The notes under the pieces were generated by a model. That model worked only from the letters and a program-made list of their open reading frames with translations, made no database searches and had not been told where the DNA came from. Positions 23,240 to 35,429 of a stretch of 64,000 nucleotides of DNA are shown here, one piece after another (within the stretch, counting starts at the first letter, position 1; each line of letters begins with the position of its first letter). The stretch comes from Setomelanomma holmii (taxonomy: Eukaryota > Ascomycota > Dothideomycetes > Pleosporales > Phaeosphaeriaceae): positions 1 to 64,000 of the forward strand of contig ML978274.1 of NCBI GenBank assembly GCA_010015745.1, in the 5' to 3' direction. A program made the position numbers and the translations under genes.

Positions 23240-23824
23240 ATGGCAATGGTCACCGCGGACGCGCGTGAACAGGTGTAAGTATTGCGCGCAACTTCTCTGG
23301 CTGTGTATTAGCTCACCTCTGGCAGGACGCTGTCAAATCAAACACAGTCTATCCTGCTTCGCTTGCCCGGCGAAATACGCGACAAAATCTATCACTACGC
23401 CTCTCTGGAAAAGACGGTCTTAGTCCGGTCCATTACCTCGGCCAAGCCCTCTTCTGCGCCATGCGCTTTCGCACTCCTTCACACCTGCCGCCAAATTGCC
23501 CGCGAAGCATCGCCCATCGCATACGCACTGTGCAATCTCGACCTTAGCTTATTGCGGTGGCCGTCCGAGATTCTCCGCACCGCTGGTCACGATGTCGTCG
23601 CCATGATGCAAGCTTTCACCAGGGACGAGAAGGCGTTGAAACACGTCAACCTGTCTATCCAGCTTATACCAGGCAGTGATCGTTTTCCGGCACTACGACG
23701 AGTATGTGTTCGATAACTGGGTGACCTCCGGGATTGTTATCAGCCAAACCTGAACAAGGAGCAAGCGTTCGAAGATCTGCGGGTGTACTTCGGCCAGCCA
23801 GGATTTTGGAGGTGGTGTTCGTAG
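23240..23824 (+). CDS. F-box-like protein, second unit of the tandem set
   Basis: Proposed exons are 23240-23274, 23326-23701 and 23744-23824 (163 aa). The first intron (51 nt, GTAAGT...GGCAG) is well supported, since it joins a short N-terminus to SILLRLPGEIRDKIYHYA and then LLHTCRQIAREASPIAYAL, the family blocks also seen in the units on both sides. The second intron (42 nt, GTATGT...ATCAG) is short; without it the protein stops at 23716. The end is doubtful. Another frame from about 23801 reads ILEVVFVEQEL, which resembles the C-terminal block of the first unit, so a one-base frameshift near 23805 may have damaged the gene. No function can be assigned. Confidence 0.5.
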
Positions 23825-23903
23825 AGCAAGAGCTTACGCAGCGGCTGAAAGTATTAATGAGTATGGTTCATGGTCACACTCAACAAGTGCGCATGCCAAT
23901 CAG

Positions 23904-24428
23904 CGCAACTCACCACTTCTTCGCCTGCCTGCTGAGCTGCGCAATAGAATCTACCATCTCGCCTTATCCGACCACATCGTCCCAGTGCTAACAATATGGC
24001 ACACGCCTCTATTACTTCTAGCTTCCTGCCGCCAGATACGTGACAAAGTAGTGTTCATCGCTTATGCCGAGTGCACATTCGACCTCACCCACCGGAACCC
24101 TTCCGACTTCGTACCCAGAAGCGAGCGGAACGCCGCCATTGAGAATATCATGATCATGCAAACTTCGTTGTCTGAGACTCGCTATCATAACTACGATCAC
24201 GTTGGTGAACCTCCGTCCAGACCATTCCCAGCTCTTGAACGACTATATATGATAATTAGTGGTTATCAACTCCTAGTCTGTTCGAACCCGACAGAAGAGC
24301 CTCGAAAGTGTTTCGGCAGCGATGATCTCAAATTCATGTATCGCGAAGCAAGTGGCCTGCGGGTCTTTAGCGAGGAGCAGCTTGTACACTGGTGGATTGT
24401 CTGGAACAACTGGTACACATACGGTTAA
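23904..24428 (+). pseudogene. F-box-like protein, third unit, without a clear start
   Basis: The frame reads SPLLRLPAELRNRIYHLALS, then LLLLASCRQIRDKVVFIAYA, and runs to TAA 24426-24428 (174 codons from the probable acceptor CCAATCAG ending at 23903). No in-frame ATG lies close upstream. A 53-nt intron (GTATTA...AATCAG, 23851-23903) could join it in frame to the tail of the second unit, which would make a fused double protein. Otherwise it is a 5'-truncated copy. The stop lies 82 nt from the stop of the convergent transporter gene. Annotated as a probable relic; a spliced start in unrecognised sequence cannot be excluded. Confidence 0.5.
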
Positions 24429-24510
24429 CTGATGAAGTCCCAGTATCCGCGGCACGAGGACAGTTAGCAAGGATATCAGCGCCTGAAGCCACACGAAATA
24501 CATTGATGTT

Positions 24511-26266
24511 TCATGACCTGTGACTTCGTCTCTCCTTAAACCCCCTCACACTCTCCCTCACACCCCACCCACTCCTCAACAACCCCCCAACATCCTCCAG
24601 CCCCAACCCCGCCGTCTCAGGATAAATCCTCAGAATCGTGAACCAACACGCCACGCAAACCAACGCATACAATGCAAACGTGCCCGTCGGCGTGAAGAAC
24701 TCCATCATCGGCAGAAATGTCAATCCCACAATCGTATTTGAGCCCCAATTCGTCGCCGTGGCGAGGCAAGAACCCAAGGATCGGACAGACAGAGGGAAGA
24801 GTTCGGATTGCTGCCATGGCACGTTGCCGAGACCGATGGCGTAGCCGGCGACGTAAGTTACCATTGCGGCTAGTATGATCAGTGGCCAGGCCTTGCTTTT
24901 GTTGTCGCCGACGATAGCTGATGCGCCTTCTTCGCCAGATAGGTCGATGAAGCCAAATGCGACGGCACACAGGATCAGGCCGATGATCATGATGGGGATG
25001 GACCAGAGGAGGATACGGCGGCGTCCGACGCGGTCGATGTAATGGAAGGCGACCAGTGTGAAGGCGAAGTTCGTGATCGCAATGGACAGCGATGTCAAGG
25101 TTGGCGAGTGGAAGCCTACGAGCCGAAAGATGGTCGCGGAGAAGTACATCAAGCTATTCTGTGCTGTTTGTTAGCTGTGATCGTGTGGAAGGACATGCTT
25201 TCAGAGCTCGGCGGAGAGGATAGTGACATACGAAGCCACAAAGTTGCTGGGAGCCCTGCAGCATACACGCAATGATGAGCGCTCTTCGATTCCCACCAAA
25301 AGCAACCAGTTGAGTGAAGTCGTCACTGATTCTAGCCATTTTCGCCTTCCATCCGCTCTTAGCTGCTTGCGGTCCATTCCTTTCTCCGGCAGCATCTTCC
25401 TCTTCCAGAATCTCCTTCTCGACCTTCCTTAGCACGGCATTGACCAGACTCTCCATGCCTTCCCCATTGCCGTACACGCTCCGAAGCACTCTTCGTGCCT
25501 GCTCCTTGCGTCCTGCCTTGACTAAGTAGCGCGGAGTCTCTGGTAAGAGGAAGAGCATGCAAAACTGCACAGCAGCCGGCAGTGCACCAAGTCCCACCAT
25601 CCATTTCCAGCCTTGAGGCTGAGTTGAGAACAGCCATCCTATGATATACGCAACGACCTGCCCACCAGTTATGAACAAGCTTGACACAGTGACAAGTCTT
25701 CCCCGGAACGTGCTCGGAGCCAGCTCACTTATGTACATCGGGACGACGAAGCTGGCGGACCCCACGGCTGCTCCTACAATGCTTCTTCCTACGATCATGC
25801 CCCCTACTGTGGTTGAGAAGGCTTGTACCAGGGCACCGATTGTGAATAGTATGTCTGCGATGAGGATGATGCTGCGACGGCCGAGTGCGTCGGCGAGAAC
25901 GCCCGTCAGTGGGGAAGCTACGAGTGCGAAGAACGAGGTCGATGAAGTTATGAGAGACTTGTCTAGGGTGGTCAGAGGGCGATGAGACAGCGCGGAGCCT
26001 ATCGAGACCAAGGTCGAGGATATCACTCCGGTACTGTAGTCTATGGTCAGCCAAAGGCGTAGCAGTGAGCTGGCAAGGTCGTACTCATATCCAAACAGCA
26101 GCCCGCTGACTCCAGCACACACGGTGAGCCCCCATATGAACAGCCCTGGTGATACGAGCGCGCTCTCGTCTACCTCCACGTCCTCGGCGCCATCTTCGCT
26201 GTCTCGAGCATTGTCCGGGAACTCGCGGTTATCAGAGATGAGAGGTTCGGCGGCCGCGTCGGTCAT
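24511..26266 (-). CDS. MFS sugar transporter family, probable myo-inositol transporter
   Basis: Exons 26085-26266, 25232-26033 and 24511-25158 give 543 aa; introns of 51 and 73 nt. The first join restores LLFGYDTGVIS of helix 1, the second LCGFNSLMYFSATIF of helix 7. Sugar-porter signatures are present: GRRSIIL after helix 2, PETPRYLVKAGR in the central loop, DRVGRR after helix 8 and PETAGLGLED at the C-terminus. The combination QLCGFNSLMYFSAT with PETAGLGLE is typical of fungal Itr-type inositol transporters, so inositol/H+ symport at the plasma membrane is the likely role; the substrate is inferred from likeness only. The acidic N-terminal tail (DSEDGAEDVEVDE) is cytosolic in the model topology. 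Splice signals are canonical. Confidence 0.9.
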
Positions 26267-27022
26267 GCTATGAAGCTCTATATCCTCAGATTGCGCCAGC
26301 GTAGTAGATGTTGGAAGATTGCATTAGGCATCTGGCAACACGATAACGGGGACTGGGCAGCGCTATCAACGACACAAAAGTTGAGTCTGGGGTACAGCAG
26401 TTCCGGTCGGCAACGGCACGGCAACGGAAACTAGCGCGTCTGTATTGGCCCGTGCGGCTTGATCTTGTGCTCACCTCACATGCGGACGGCGAGGTCGAAA
26501 ATAGAACCGTCACAGGATTACGTTGTGAATCACATGCACACTCGACGCAGGCTTTTTTACAGTGTGTTCAGGTAAGTTTGTCCAAATTGTGGAGAGCAGG
26601 CCGGATCTGCCCAGCTGCTTGGACGTGATGAGCCTCTCTTCTTCAGCGGGCACGTCTGCTACCCAGCTCTCCAGAACTATCCTCAAGCACTGCGGCATGA
26701 TGAAGCATCCTCTCGCCAAATCTCAGCAAGGGTCACGCAAGACGAAGCGAGGCTCGACAAAGAGCGATTCGCTTACCCTCATCCTCACCACCGACTCCAA
26801 CTCTACCCATTCCCTTCGTCGACCAAGAGTCCTTTTGTACGCCAGACATGCCCTCCCAACGCCAGTCGCTTGTGCTTGAATACACCTTGGCAAGGTGACG
26901 TATTGCAATTCCACGCTAAATGCAGAGCAATCGGCAGCTACTCAGGGTAGCGAGCAGCAACGCCAGACGACTGGCTCCTCAGTGCTCGCTGCCATTCGAA
27001 GCGGGTCATGAAATGGGAGTCT
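26267..27022. other. Intergenic: transporter promoter and PBP1 3' region
   Basis: About 760 nt. Short overlapping frames only; no repeat or RNA gene recognised. Confidence 0.55.
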
Positions 27023-30000
27023 TCATTTGGGCTCCTCGCTGCTTTCAGGGCCATGGTTGGCGGGACCGGTCGGGGGACCTTGAGGTGGTATCGAGTGTTG
27101 CTGCATCATTGGCTGTGAATAACTTCCGCTCGGGGTACCGCGCTGCTGGTGTGGGAACTGGTGGTGTTGGTGTGGCGATCCATAATGAGGCTGGTGCGGC
27201 TGTGGGTAAGGCCCTCGCATCGGAGTCACTGTGAGATTGTGTTAGTCGTAGTCGTCACCGACTCGGAGAAGCGAACATACTAGATCCAGGTGGGACTTGA
27301 AACATCTGAGGCCCCGGCGCACCAGCTTGCATGTACATCATTGGCGGTTGCTGATGACCTTGTTGCGAGCCCTGATGGCTCATCATAGGCGCACCAGGTC
27401 GCGGGCTGTTTGGGAAGGCACCGTTGGCGCCAGGACCTCCAGGCATATGCCCAGGATACTGCGGATATGCCTGTCCAGGTGCTGGAGAGTACATCTGCAT
27501 CTGTGGATTGCCGGGCATCTGCATGAAGGGGCCATTGGACGGTTGGTTCGTCATCATGTGTCCGCCCATAGCCGGTGGGGGACTAATGAACTGGCCAGGC
27601 TGTGCGTTGCGGAGTGTAACGTGCTGCACGTTCGGACTCATTCCAAATTGAGGCATTTGGACTTGCTGCGGATATCCAGGCATCTGTGGCTGCTGACCAT
27701 ACATGTACGGTTGCATGGGTCGAGGTGAGGGATGCACGGATGAGGTCGAGTGCGAGAATTGCATATGTTGTGCTTCAAAATGATGAGGAGCTTGGCCATG
27801 ATGTGGCTGAACTGGTGGACCACGCGGAGTATGCTGTGGAGTTTGCCCTTGAGGTACAGGTTGAGGTCCATGGAGGTGAGGCGGTAGTTGATGTTGATGC
27901 GGAATAGAACCGTTGCTCATGACGTGATGAGGAGCGGAGAGCGGTACCGGTGCGGTAGCATGTTCGAACATCTGGATATGGGTCTTCTCGGCATTCGCTG
28001 TAGGAAAATCCCAAGTAGGAGGAGTGCGGAAAGGTGGTGGGAAGTCACCGTGGCTCTTAGTGTGAGCCTGCTCCTTTGCTTCCTTCTGCAACCGCGCGAT
28101 GGCATTGAAGTCTTCTTTCGTCTCTGCTTGTTTCGCAGGAGGACGCTGACCACCAAAAAAGCTAGTCATTGTTAGAGGCTTGCGTGGCTCCGGCTTGGTC
28201 GCTGAGTTCGGTTGCGGACTTGAGTTTGTACTCGGGTTGCCAAGAGGCTGGAATGTGTTTGCTGCCGGGTTGGGCTTGAACTCATTTGCGCGCACGTTGA
28301 ACCTCGTCGACACAGTCGATGTAGGTGTTTGCACACCGCTGGATGGATTTGACGGACCCGTCGGTGGCACACGCATGTCTTGTGGAGGTATTGGCTGGGG
28401 AACGTTGTTGTAAGACATACCACCCTGTTGCTTGTGTTGCTGATGGCTCATTTGTAGGCGTGTGCCGAGCAAATTCTGTCCTCGCGGTGGTATCTGGTTG
28501 AAATTCTGCTGCGATCGCTCTCGCATACTTGCCGACGCGTACGGCGGCTGGCCAGGACGGGGCCGCTGGTTTTGTTGTGCCGCACTTGGGGAAGCGTGCG
28601 TGGAATCTGGCTTGGCCGCAGCAGGTCGTGAAGCAACTTTGGGGTCTACCAAGGTGCTGGCCTGTTTTGGTGGCGTGCTCTTCGTCTCTTGAGCTTGCTT
28701 CAAAGCCTTCTCGACAATTGCTTGTTGTTTGGTCTCGTCCTTGGCCAAGATAGGTACGAGGTCTGATGGCACAGGGGTACTCAACTTGAAATTGAGAGCA
28801 AACTTCTTCAAATCGTTCAGTTTGACGGCCTTGTTCTCCCGCGCAATTGTTCTTTGTCGCTCAGACATACGCAGCTTCTCCGCAGCGGAGAACTGCTTGA
28901 AAGAGTCGAGGAGATCATGCTCAACATTAGTGGTCGCGTCGTGGGGTCGACCTGTCTTGCGAGGGGGAATTGCAGCCACGGTTGGCTTGACCGTGCTGCT
29001 GGGCTTCTGCGAAGGCTCAGTTACCGGCTTCACTGCAACTTCAGGGATCGCTTCGGTCTTTGGCGTATCCTTAGCAGCCTCTGGCGCTTTCGGCACCTCA
29101 GCCTTCGCCGGCTCAGGAGCAGGAGTAGCCACCTTGTCTACGGCAGGGCTCGCTGTCCGCTGTGTCGGCTTTGAGTCGGGCCGTGCAACGAACGACGATA
29201 TAATAGCAGGGTCTACAGGAGCACCAGGCACTGTCGCCTGTGGAGCAGGAGCACGTCGTGCTGGAGGTGTGTACTTGTTTGGGCCGCTGGGGAGTTGAGA
29301 GAAGTCTCGACGAACCCCGCTGTATTTATCTTCCTCGTCTCCGCCATCGTCTGTGGTAGCGTGCCCACCACGTTCCTCGCGGACATGTGAATTCAGAGCA
29401 CTGCTCGCTTCGATTTCCCTTGCCAGCTTCTCAGCACGTGCAGCCTTTTGCGCGTACTGGGGATCGCTTCTGTCGATGGTGGTGGTGTAAAACGTCTCGT
29501 CGTAGTTACTCTTGACACCAAAGAGTCGTTCGTTGGTTGAGAACTGGTCCCAGTCGGATGAACGTCCAGAGGACTCTAGTGTGAGGTTTGGGTCAATCTC
29601 CGCGGGCTCCCACTTTTGAAGATTGCGCTCCCGGAAAGCCATGTTGCCCGAAATGTCCGTATCGGTTCTGAAGCCTGAGGTGCCGTTTTGACCCTTGGTT
29701 TGTGACTTGTCCAGTACCACATTATTGACATTGAAGTCAGCAACATCACTCATGTCGAAAGACATGACATGGTAGTCCCCCACGCCGACGTAATCGTCGG
29801 ACGCCTCGCCAGTGCCATTAGTCTGGACATTTGCGGCCGGCAACAATTTCTTCACCATCTTGAACACATATCGGAGCTCGCTTGGGTCTAGCGATGTGCC
29901 AGAGAGAACGCCGGAGTACTTCTCGCCATTCTTGAGTGTAATGGTGCCCGGTAGACCCTAAAGCAGATTGTTAGTACTGTGCAGGCTTGAGGGGCATAGA

Positions 30001-30666
30001 CCGGAATGGCTCACAGTCAAGTTGGCTAACAGGTACATCATCCGATCACTTAGATGTCTCATTGGGGATGCAGTTTCGCCGGACGGCGTCGTCGAGCTCG
30101 GCAGGGGCTTAGGGGCAGTGGTGACGCCGTTGGATGTGGGAGGGTTCGAGGGTCGCTGGGTTATGGGATTGGTACCCTGGGTCCATGCCTTTTGGGGTGG
30201 AGGCTTCCTGTGGTGGCCGCTAGGTTAGCATTGCGCCAATGCGAGGGTGAAGGAGAGATGACGCGGGAATAGCAGCATAGTACACCAAGGTCGAGTAGCA
30301 GATACAAGAGGCGATTCCATTGGAGGAGAGCGGTGTTGCACCGTGGCTCCTTGTGACTGCGCGCACGTCGCACCAAGAAATTCGAGCGGGCGCGAGTACA
30401 GTCCAACGAGCTCAAGAAGCGTGGCCAGGCAAGCCAGAGCCGCTGCAGAGCAGGTGTTGGGCAGTGGAAGACATGTGCTTGTGGGTGGGAATTGGAGTAA
30501 ACACAAGGTGCGGAGCTTACCTCTGACCACCGTCGACGGGGCTGCCGGGCTTGCGCTGTGCGTCGAGGACCTTGCCAGTCGTGCTCATCTTCAGTTGTCG
30601 GCCAGGGGTGGAGGCAGCCTGGTTCAAAGCATTGGAGGAGCTGTTCGCGGTCGCGGCAGTGGACAT
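27023..30666 (-). CDS. PBP1: Pbp1/ataxin-2 homologue
   Basis: Exons 30521-30666, 30015-30207, 27281-29957 and 27023-27228 encode 1073 aa; introns are 313, 57 and 52 nt, all with CTAAC-type branch sites. Residues about 103-190 form the ataxin-2 Sm-like domain (RMMYLLANLTGLPG, LKNGEKYSGVLSG). Residues about 249-300 form the LsmAD domain (WDQFSTNERLFGVKSNYDE). A PAM2-like motif (RFNVRANEFKPN, about 660-672) fits binding to the MLLE domain of poly(A)-binding protein. The rest is Pro/Gln/His-rich and disordered. Family members regulate poly(A) tail length, translation and stress-granule/TORC1 control in the cytoplasm. The ATG at 30666 begins the first spliced exon. Length is as expected for filamentous fungi. 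Confidence 0.93.
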
Positions 30667-31806
30667 GGAGGGACTATGGTCGCGCGGGCGAGCTCTGGAG
30701 GTGGGTCTGGAATCGTGCGGTGGGAGCAGGAGCGATCTGCGGGGGACAAGGGCGACCAGCTCGGGGGTCAGTGAGGGCACGCAGGATACTCAATGCGACT
30801 CTGGGCGCGGGGACTGCGAGCAAGCGTGCTGCCGGAGAGATGCCAGACGGCGAGGGCAGGTGTTATAGGAGGCTGTGCGAAAAGTAGCCAGAGGTCGAAT
30901 GCGAGTGCACCGCCAAGGGTTGATCGGCAAGTTGAAACGAGCCAGGGTATGCGGACGCTTGTGGACTTGAGGAGCTAGCCGTCGTGTGATAGTCGCCGTC
31001 CACGAGCAGGCGCCGTGCAGAGAAAGGCTTGGTCAATGTTATGGACGCGGAGGTGGCTGCAATGGTTTACAGTGAATCTGGAGCGAGATCCAGGATATGC
31101 AGGAGGGAGACAGCGCGACGGAGGACTTTCAGGCTGCCAAGCGTTATTGTTCGTTGCGCCTTACTCTCCGGACTGTGGGTGCTATTGTCCTTGCGCGAGA
31201 CCGCGCCAAACAATAACCTTTGCTATTGACCAAGGCGCAAGCTTATGTACGGTTGTTGGTCAACAAACAGGAGGGACATGCGTGAACCATGCCGTCCAAC
31301 TTCAGTATTTCTGATGTTAGTGAATGGCTGAGTAGCGCCCATTCGGCAGGTACGCGCTACTAGTGTGAACGAATGGGTCCATCATTAGTATGGAGCCGGC
31401 GCCCCTTCTACTTGGTTCGTTCGTCATACACAGCTGTTATCATTGCAACAAACCGGCGATCAGGCTTTGGCGATCACTATGGTGAGGATTTGTTCGTGCC
31501 TACAATGGATTGCACGGTCCCTGGAAACAGCACCAACTCTTCGGGGTAAGAGCGCGGATTGTGTGACTGCAAGTCAGCAGCACAATACCATCAATTCCGT
31601 TTTGCATGATTCCACGTCTTTCACCGTATCAACGTTTCGTGGGGCTTTCTGATACACGTGACTGTAGACCCTCGCGGAGTTGGCGTTGACACCACATGTC
31701 GCCCGCTGAACGCCAACACTAACAGTGCCGAGAGCCATGTTCTCGCGCTCTCCGCTCACGTCGCACCCATTCACTCCCTCGTAACTCGCCTGCTTGCGCC
31801 GTCGCC
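30667..31806. promoter_or_regulatory. Divergent intergenic region between PBP1 and BUD6
   Basis: 1.14 kb between two divergent start codons, so it must hold both promoters and leaders. A small inverted repeat (CCCATTCG near 31339 and CGAATGGG near 31368) lies inside it. No specific factor site can be assigned. Confidence 0.5.
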
Positions 31807-34800
31807 ATGACTGAGGAGGCCTCTTCCACCTCGATACGCTCCTCGCAGGGGTCTCACAGACGCACTCCCAAGAATGTGAGCTTGCTCTCCGCATTCCGCG
31901 CCCATGAACACTACGTGCCCAACTGTAGCCGCTGATACTCCCTGAAATGCAGCCACAACAGCAGCTCTCGCAGATAGAAAAGTCTGTCACCCACCTGCTG
32001 GTCGCCACAAAGCAGCTACTCGGTCCGTCTACCATGTTCCATCTACCCCCGTCATCTCATCGCTAACTCTGCGAAGAGACATTGACACTATGGTCCCGCG
32101 GCACCGCCACCGAGAGTGAGGTCTCCGACGTTTACGTGCGCCTTGGCTATGAGTTCAATATCGCGTCGCGAGCCTTCAACGCTATTGGAGTTGACACGAC
32201 TGATCTCGGAAACGTCCCCGAGCTGCTGCGTGGAATACTTGAGGAGACGCTCAGTCAGGAGGCATCGCAAGCAAGTCTCGACAACTTCCTGCCGCGCATT
32301 CGAGACATCATCATAAATCTGCTACACGGCCTGAAGAAAAAGCAGCAACGATTGCGGCAGCGCACAGGGCGAGATGGCACGCTCAACGGCACCAGCACGC
32401 GACAGGGCAGCATCGGCAGCAATGGCGATATGGAGGAGGCACAGCAACAACGCTCACAAAGTACGCGACTGCCCTCACGCGGAGAAAACGCCGAATTTGG
32501 TGGAGCTGGTCCAGACCTGCCACCACGATCCTCCTCCGTGGTTACTGGTCGGTCGTCTCCCAGCAAATACGACTCGCTACCATCGAATCCGAAAGCTAAC
32601 CGATCAACCGCAGCGAGCCAGCTGTCCATAGATTCCTCCATCTCGAGCACCACCGCCCAGCAAATGCCTGTCATCGCACCATACCCAGCGGATGACGCCA
32701 TGCCTAAAGAACATAACTATGCGGTTGACTTCCCGCCACCGCCTCCACCTCCGAAACAAGAGGATGCGCTCGCCGCCTTGCAGAGGGGAGGAGAATTGGA
32801 GAGACGAGCGTCGCGGCGATTTTCGCAGTACCAAATCCAGAAGCATCTTGGAACCAATGCAATAGCCCTTCCGCCGGTGCAAAACTCGCCCATACCGAAT
32901 AGGGGTCGGGATGTGAGAGAATCAATGAATGCTGTGCGCACAAGGGCATCGCAGATGCACAGTCGGAACCGGTCAAACCAACCGCGCCCGGTAGTGGAAA
33001 CCAAGTTTGACAGCGCAAACGATGTTACCAGGCGTATTTCGGAAGAGAGCGCCCAAAGCTCGATTCCAAGCATTATACCGCCAAAAGAGCCTGGACCGGA
33101 AGACAGCCCTATGCAAAAGACACCAGACGATAAGATTGGCCCAACACCCATATACCCGGAGAACGATCAACCAGTGCTTGGAGCTACGCTCAGTGGGCCT
33201 CTTGCTGAGCCGATTGCGCTCGATGCAGATGGATCCCCAGTCAAAGAATCTCTAAAGCCTGCTCCTTCGCTCAGGAGAGGCGGGTCGGCGAGAGCAAAGT
33301 CACCCTCTCCTCAGCCGCAACATTTTGTCCCAGAGCAATCGCCTGAACCGGGTAAAGCGCTCACACTGTTCCTTCAGTACAAGAGCAAAATCAAGAAGTA
33401 CGTATTTTCAGATGGCACCGACCTCTCGGCAGGTCGTTTGCAGCTCGCCTTCATAGAGAAATTTGCTTGGGATACCCATCGCAATGGCGAACTACCCGAG
33501 ATACATATTCAAGACCCTGTCTCCGGTGTCCGATACGAGCTCGAAGACATGAACGACATCAAAGACCGCTCGGTGCTCGTCCTCAACGTTGAGCAGCTAG
33601 ACGAAGTTAAGAACCATATCGACGACAAATTTGGAGGGCTCAGCAGACTAGTGGAGAGCATCAAGACGGTTGTCGATGACCAGCAGTCGACTATACAGCG
33701 CGTTGCTGAACGCCAGCAGCAAACAGCAAAGGAACTCGCGGGCATAGCTGCAGCACCTCCAGTTACTTCGGCACGCAACTCGGCGCTGATACCGTCCCGG
33801 CCAATGCAGGGTGGCTCACCACCGGAAAGCAGCATCAACTCCGCTGCCCAACTGAGTGAAGTCCAATCACTTCGCAGAGACCTAGCCGTGGTTCGACAGA
33901 CCTATTCGTCATTTGTATCAGATATTCAAGCGAGCATGTCGACTATTCGAACTAAAGCCAAAGCGGTCAAGTCAACGGCAGTCAAGGCAGCCTTGCCCAC
34001 ACTTGATGGAGATACTGGACGCGCTTATATCGAGCAAGGCAAGAAAACCTTGCAAGATGACTCGGAGAAGATTGTCAACAGGGTCGACGACTTGCAAGAT
34101 CTTGTTGAGGACCTCCGCAAGGATGTTGTACAACGAGGTGTGCGACCTTTGCCTCGTCAACTCGAGGTCACCGCCAAGGATCTGTCCGTTGCAACTGCAG
34201 AGCTTAAGAAGTTGCAGGACTTCCTTGCTAAGGAGAAGCCGCTATGGACCAAGATCTGGGAGCAAGAGCTGCAGAAGGTCTGCGAAGAGAGAGATATGCT
34301 TACCATGCAAGAAGAACTTGCCGCTGATCTGCAAGACGACCTGGAGAAGGCTGCGCAGACACTTGAGCTGGTCGAACAAGCAACCAAGCAGCAGAATCTC
34401 GAGACTGAGAAAGAACAAGGCAAAGGCATGCGTTCTGCTAGCGGTCGGAACGTGCTCAACGCAGTCGCCCTCGATAAGGCTGTCGACCCACGCGAAGCCA
34501 GGGATGGCGTGCTTGGAGAAGTCAAAGCTTTGCAGCCAAACCACGAAAGTCGTCTCGAGGCTATCGAGCGTGCTGAGAAGGCGCGACAACGCGAGCTTGC
34601 CACCAGAAATGATGACGAGTTCAAGAGAGAGCTTGGGAACTTTGTCGAGGAGGGCAAACTCAAGAAGAGTGGTGGTGTGGAGGAAGTCGAACGTCTCCGC
34701 AAAGCGAAGGACGAACGCGCTCGTAAGGAGAACGCAGAGAGAGAGGCCAAGCGCCTGAAAGCAAAAGCCGAGAAGATGGAGCGTGAGAGGCAGGCTGCTG

Positions 34801-34913
34801 CAGAAGCAGCTGCAGCCGCAGCTAACGGAGACGTTGCCGAGCAAAATGAGGCCCAGACAAACCAAGAGGAAGTGAAGGAGGAGTCATCTGAAGGTGGTGC
34901 AAACCCCTCATGA
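31807..34913 (+). CDS. BUD6: Bud6/Aip3 actin-interacting polarity factor
   Basis: Exons 31807-31875, 31953-32022 and 32077-34913 encode 991 aa; introns 77 and 54 nt. The second intron has a GTCCGT donor but a good CGCTAAC branch; the join gives KQLLETLTLWSRG, the conserved N-terminal start of Aip3 proteins. Residues about 25-105 form the conserved N-terminal helical region; 110-460 is Ser/Pro-rich and disordered. From about 470 the AIP3 core begins (LTLFLQYKSKIKKYVF, GRLQLAFIEKF) and continues as long coiled coils to about 870. The C-terminus is highly charged (Glu/Lys/Ala repeats). Bud6 binds actin monomers and formins and acts at the polarisome and septum, here presumably at hyphal tips. 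Confidence 0.93.
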
Positions 34914-35078
34914 TACCCTCTTCTCTAGCTTCCCGCCACATATTGGTTTGTGCTGATGCTCATTTGTCCAGGGCCGTCGAACCATGGATACATTGTACGT
35001 CCTTGGGTCAAATCTGGGCTTCCTCCGCTGCAAGTCTTCGCAGATGCATCTAACGGTGGTGCACTGCCAGTGTGCAAT

Positions 35079-35429
35079 ATGTTGATGGCTACGGATGGCA
35101 CTGTCGGAGCCACTATACGAGTAGTCGAAACCGCATTGGGCACCACGACTCCAAATCAGTCAGCGAACCTTGAGACACGAAACACTGCAACACTAACTCT
35201 GACTGGCAAATTGAGTCGCACGCCTTTGTCTTTGTCATTCCACAGCGAGGACAAGCCGAGCGCGAAGACAACGCCAACACGACCACGAGGCAAAACCATA
35301 CCCGCGGATCACAAATTCCAAACACCGGAGCACGAGAAGGATCGAGACGCCGAGAGTGTAGTGAGCTTCACGCCAAGTGTGAGCAGCAAGCACCTGACCA
35401 ATTGGTTCTCGGGGCTGTTGGGGCGATGA
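35079..35429 (+). CDS. Hypothetical short protein
   Basis: An open frame of 116 codons from ATG 35079 (the frame itself is open from 34950), about 165 nt downstream of BUD6. It is Thr/Ser/Pro-rich with a basic stretch (TPTRPRGKTIPADHK) and ends in a hydrophobic SKHLTNWFSGLLGR. No family recognised. It could be a small gene, the last exon of one, or BUD6 3' UTR. Only the biased, protein-like composition supports it. Confidence 0.25.
   Translation: MLMATDGTVGATIRVVETALGTTTPNQSANLETRNTATLTLTGKLSRTPLSLSFHSEDKPSAKTTPTRPRGKTIPADHKFQTPEHEKDRDAESVVSFTPSVSSKHLTNWFSGLLGR

Noticed and set aside
24273..24300. GTTCGAACCC resembling a tRNA B box
   Set aside because: No A box or cloverleaf can be formed around it, and it lies inside the third F-box-like unit.
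29968..30774. Plus-strand frames over the PBP1 5' exons and the 313-nt intron
   Set aside because: They are antisense to well-supported PBP1 exons and to the intron, with no motifs.
34157..34865. Long minus-strand open frames antisense to BUD6
   Set aside because: They are low-complexity mirror frames (Ser/Leu/Cys-rich) of the Glu/Lys/Ala coiled-coil coding strand and lack any family likeness.
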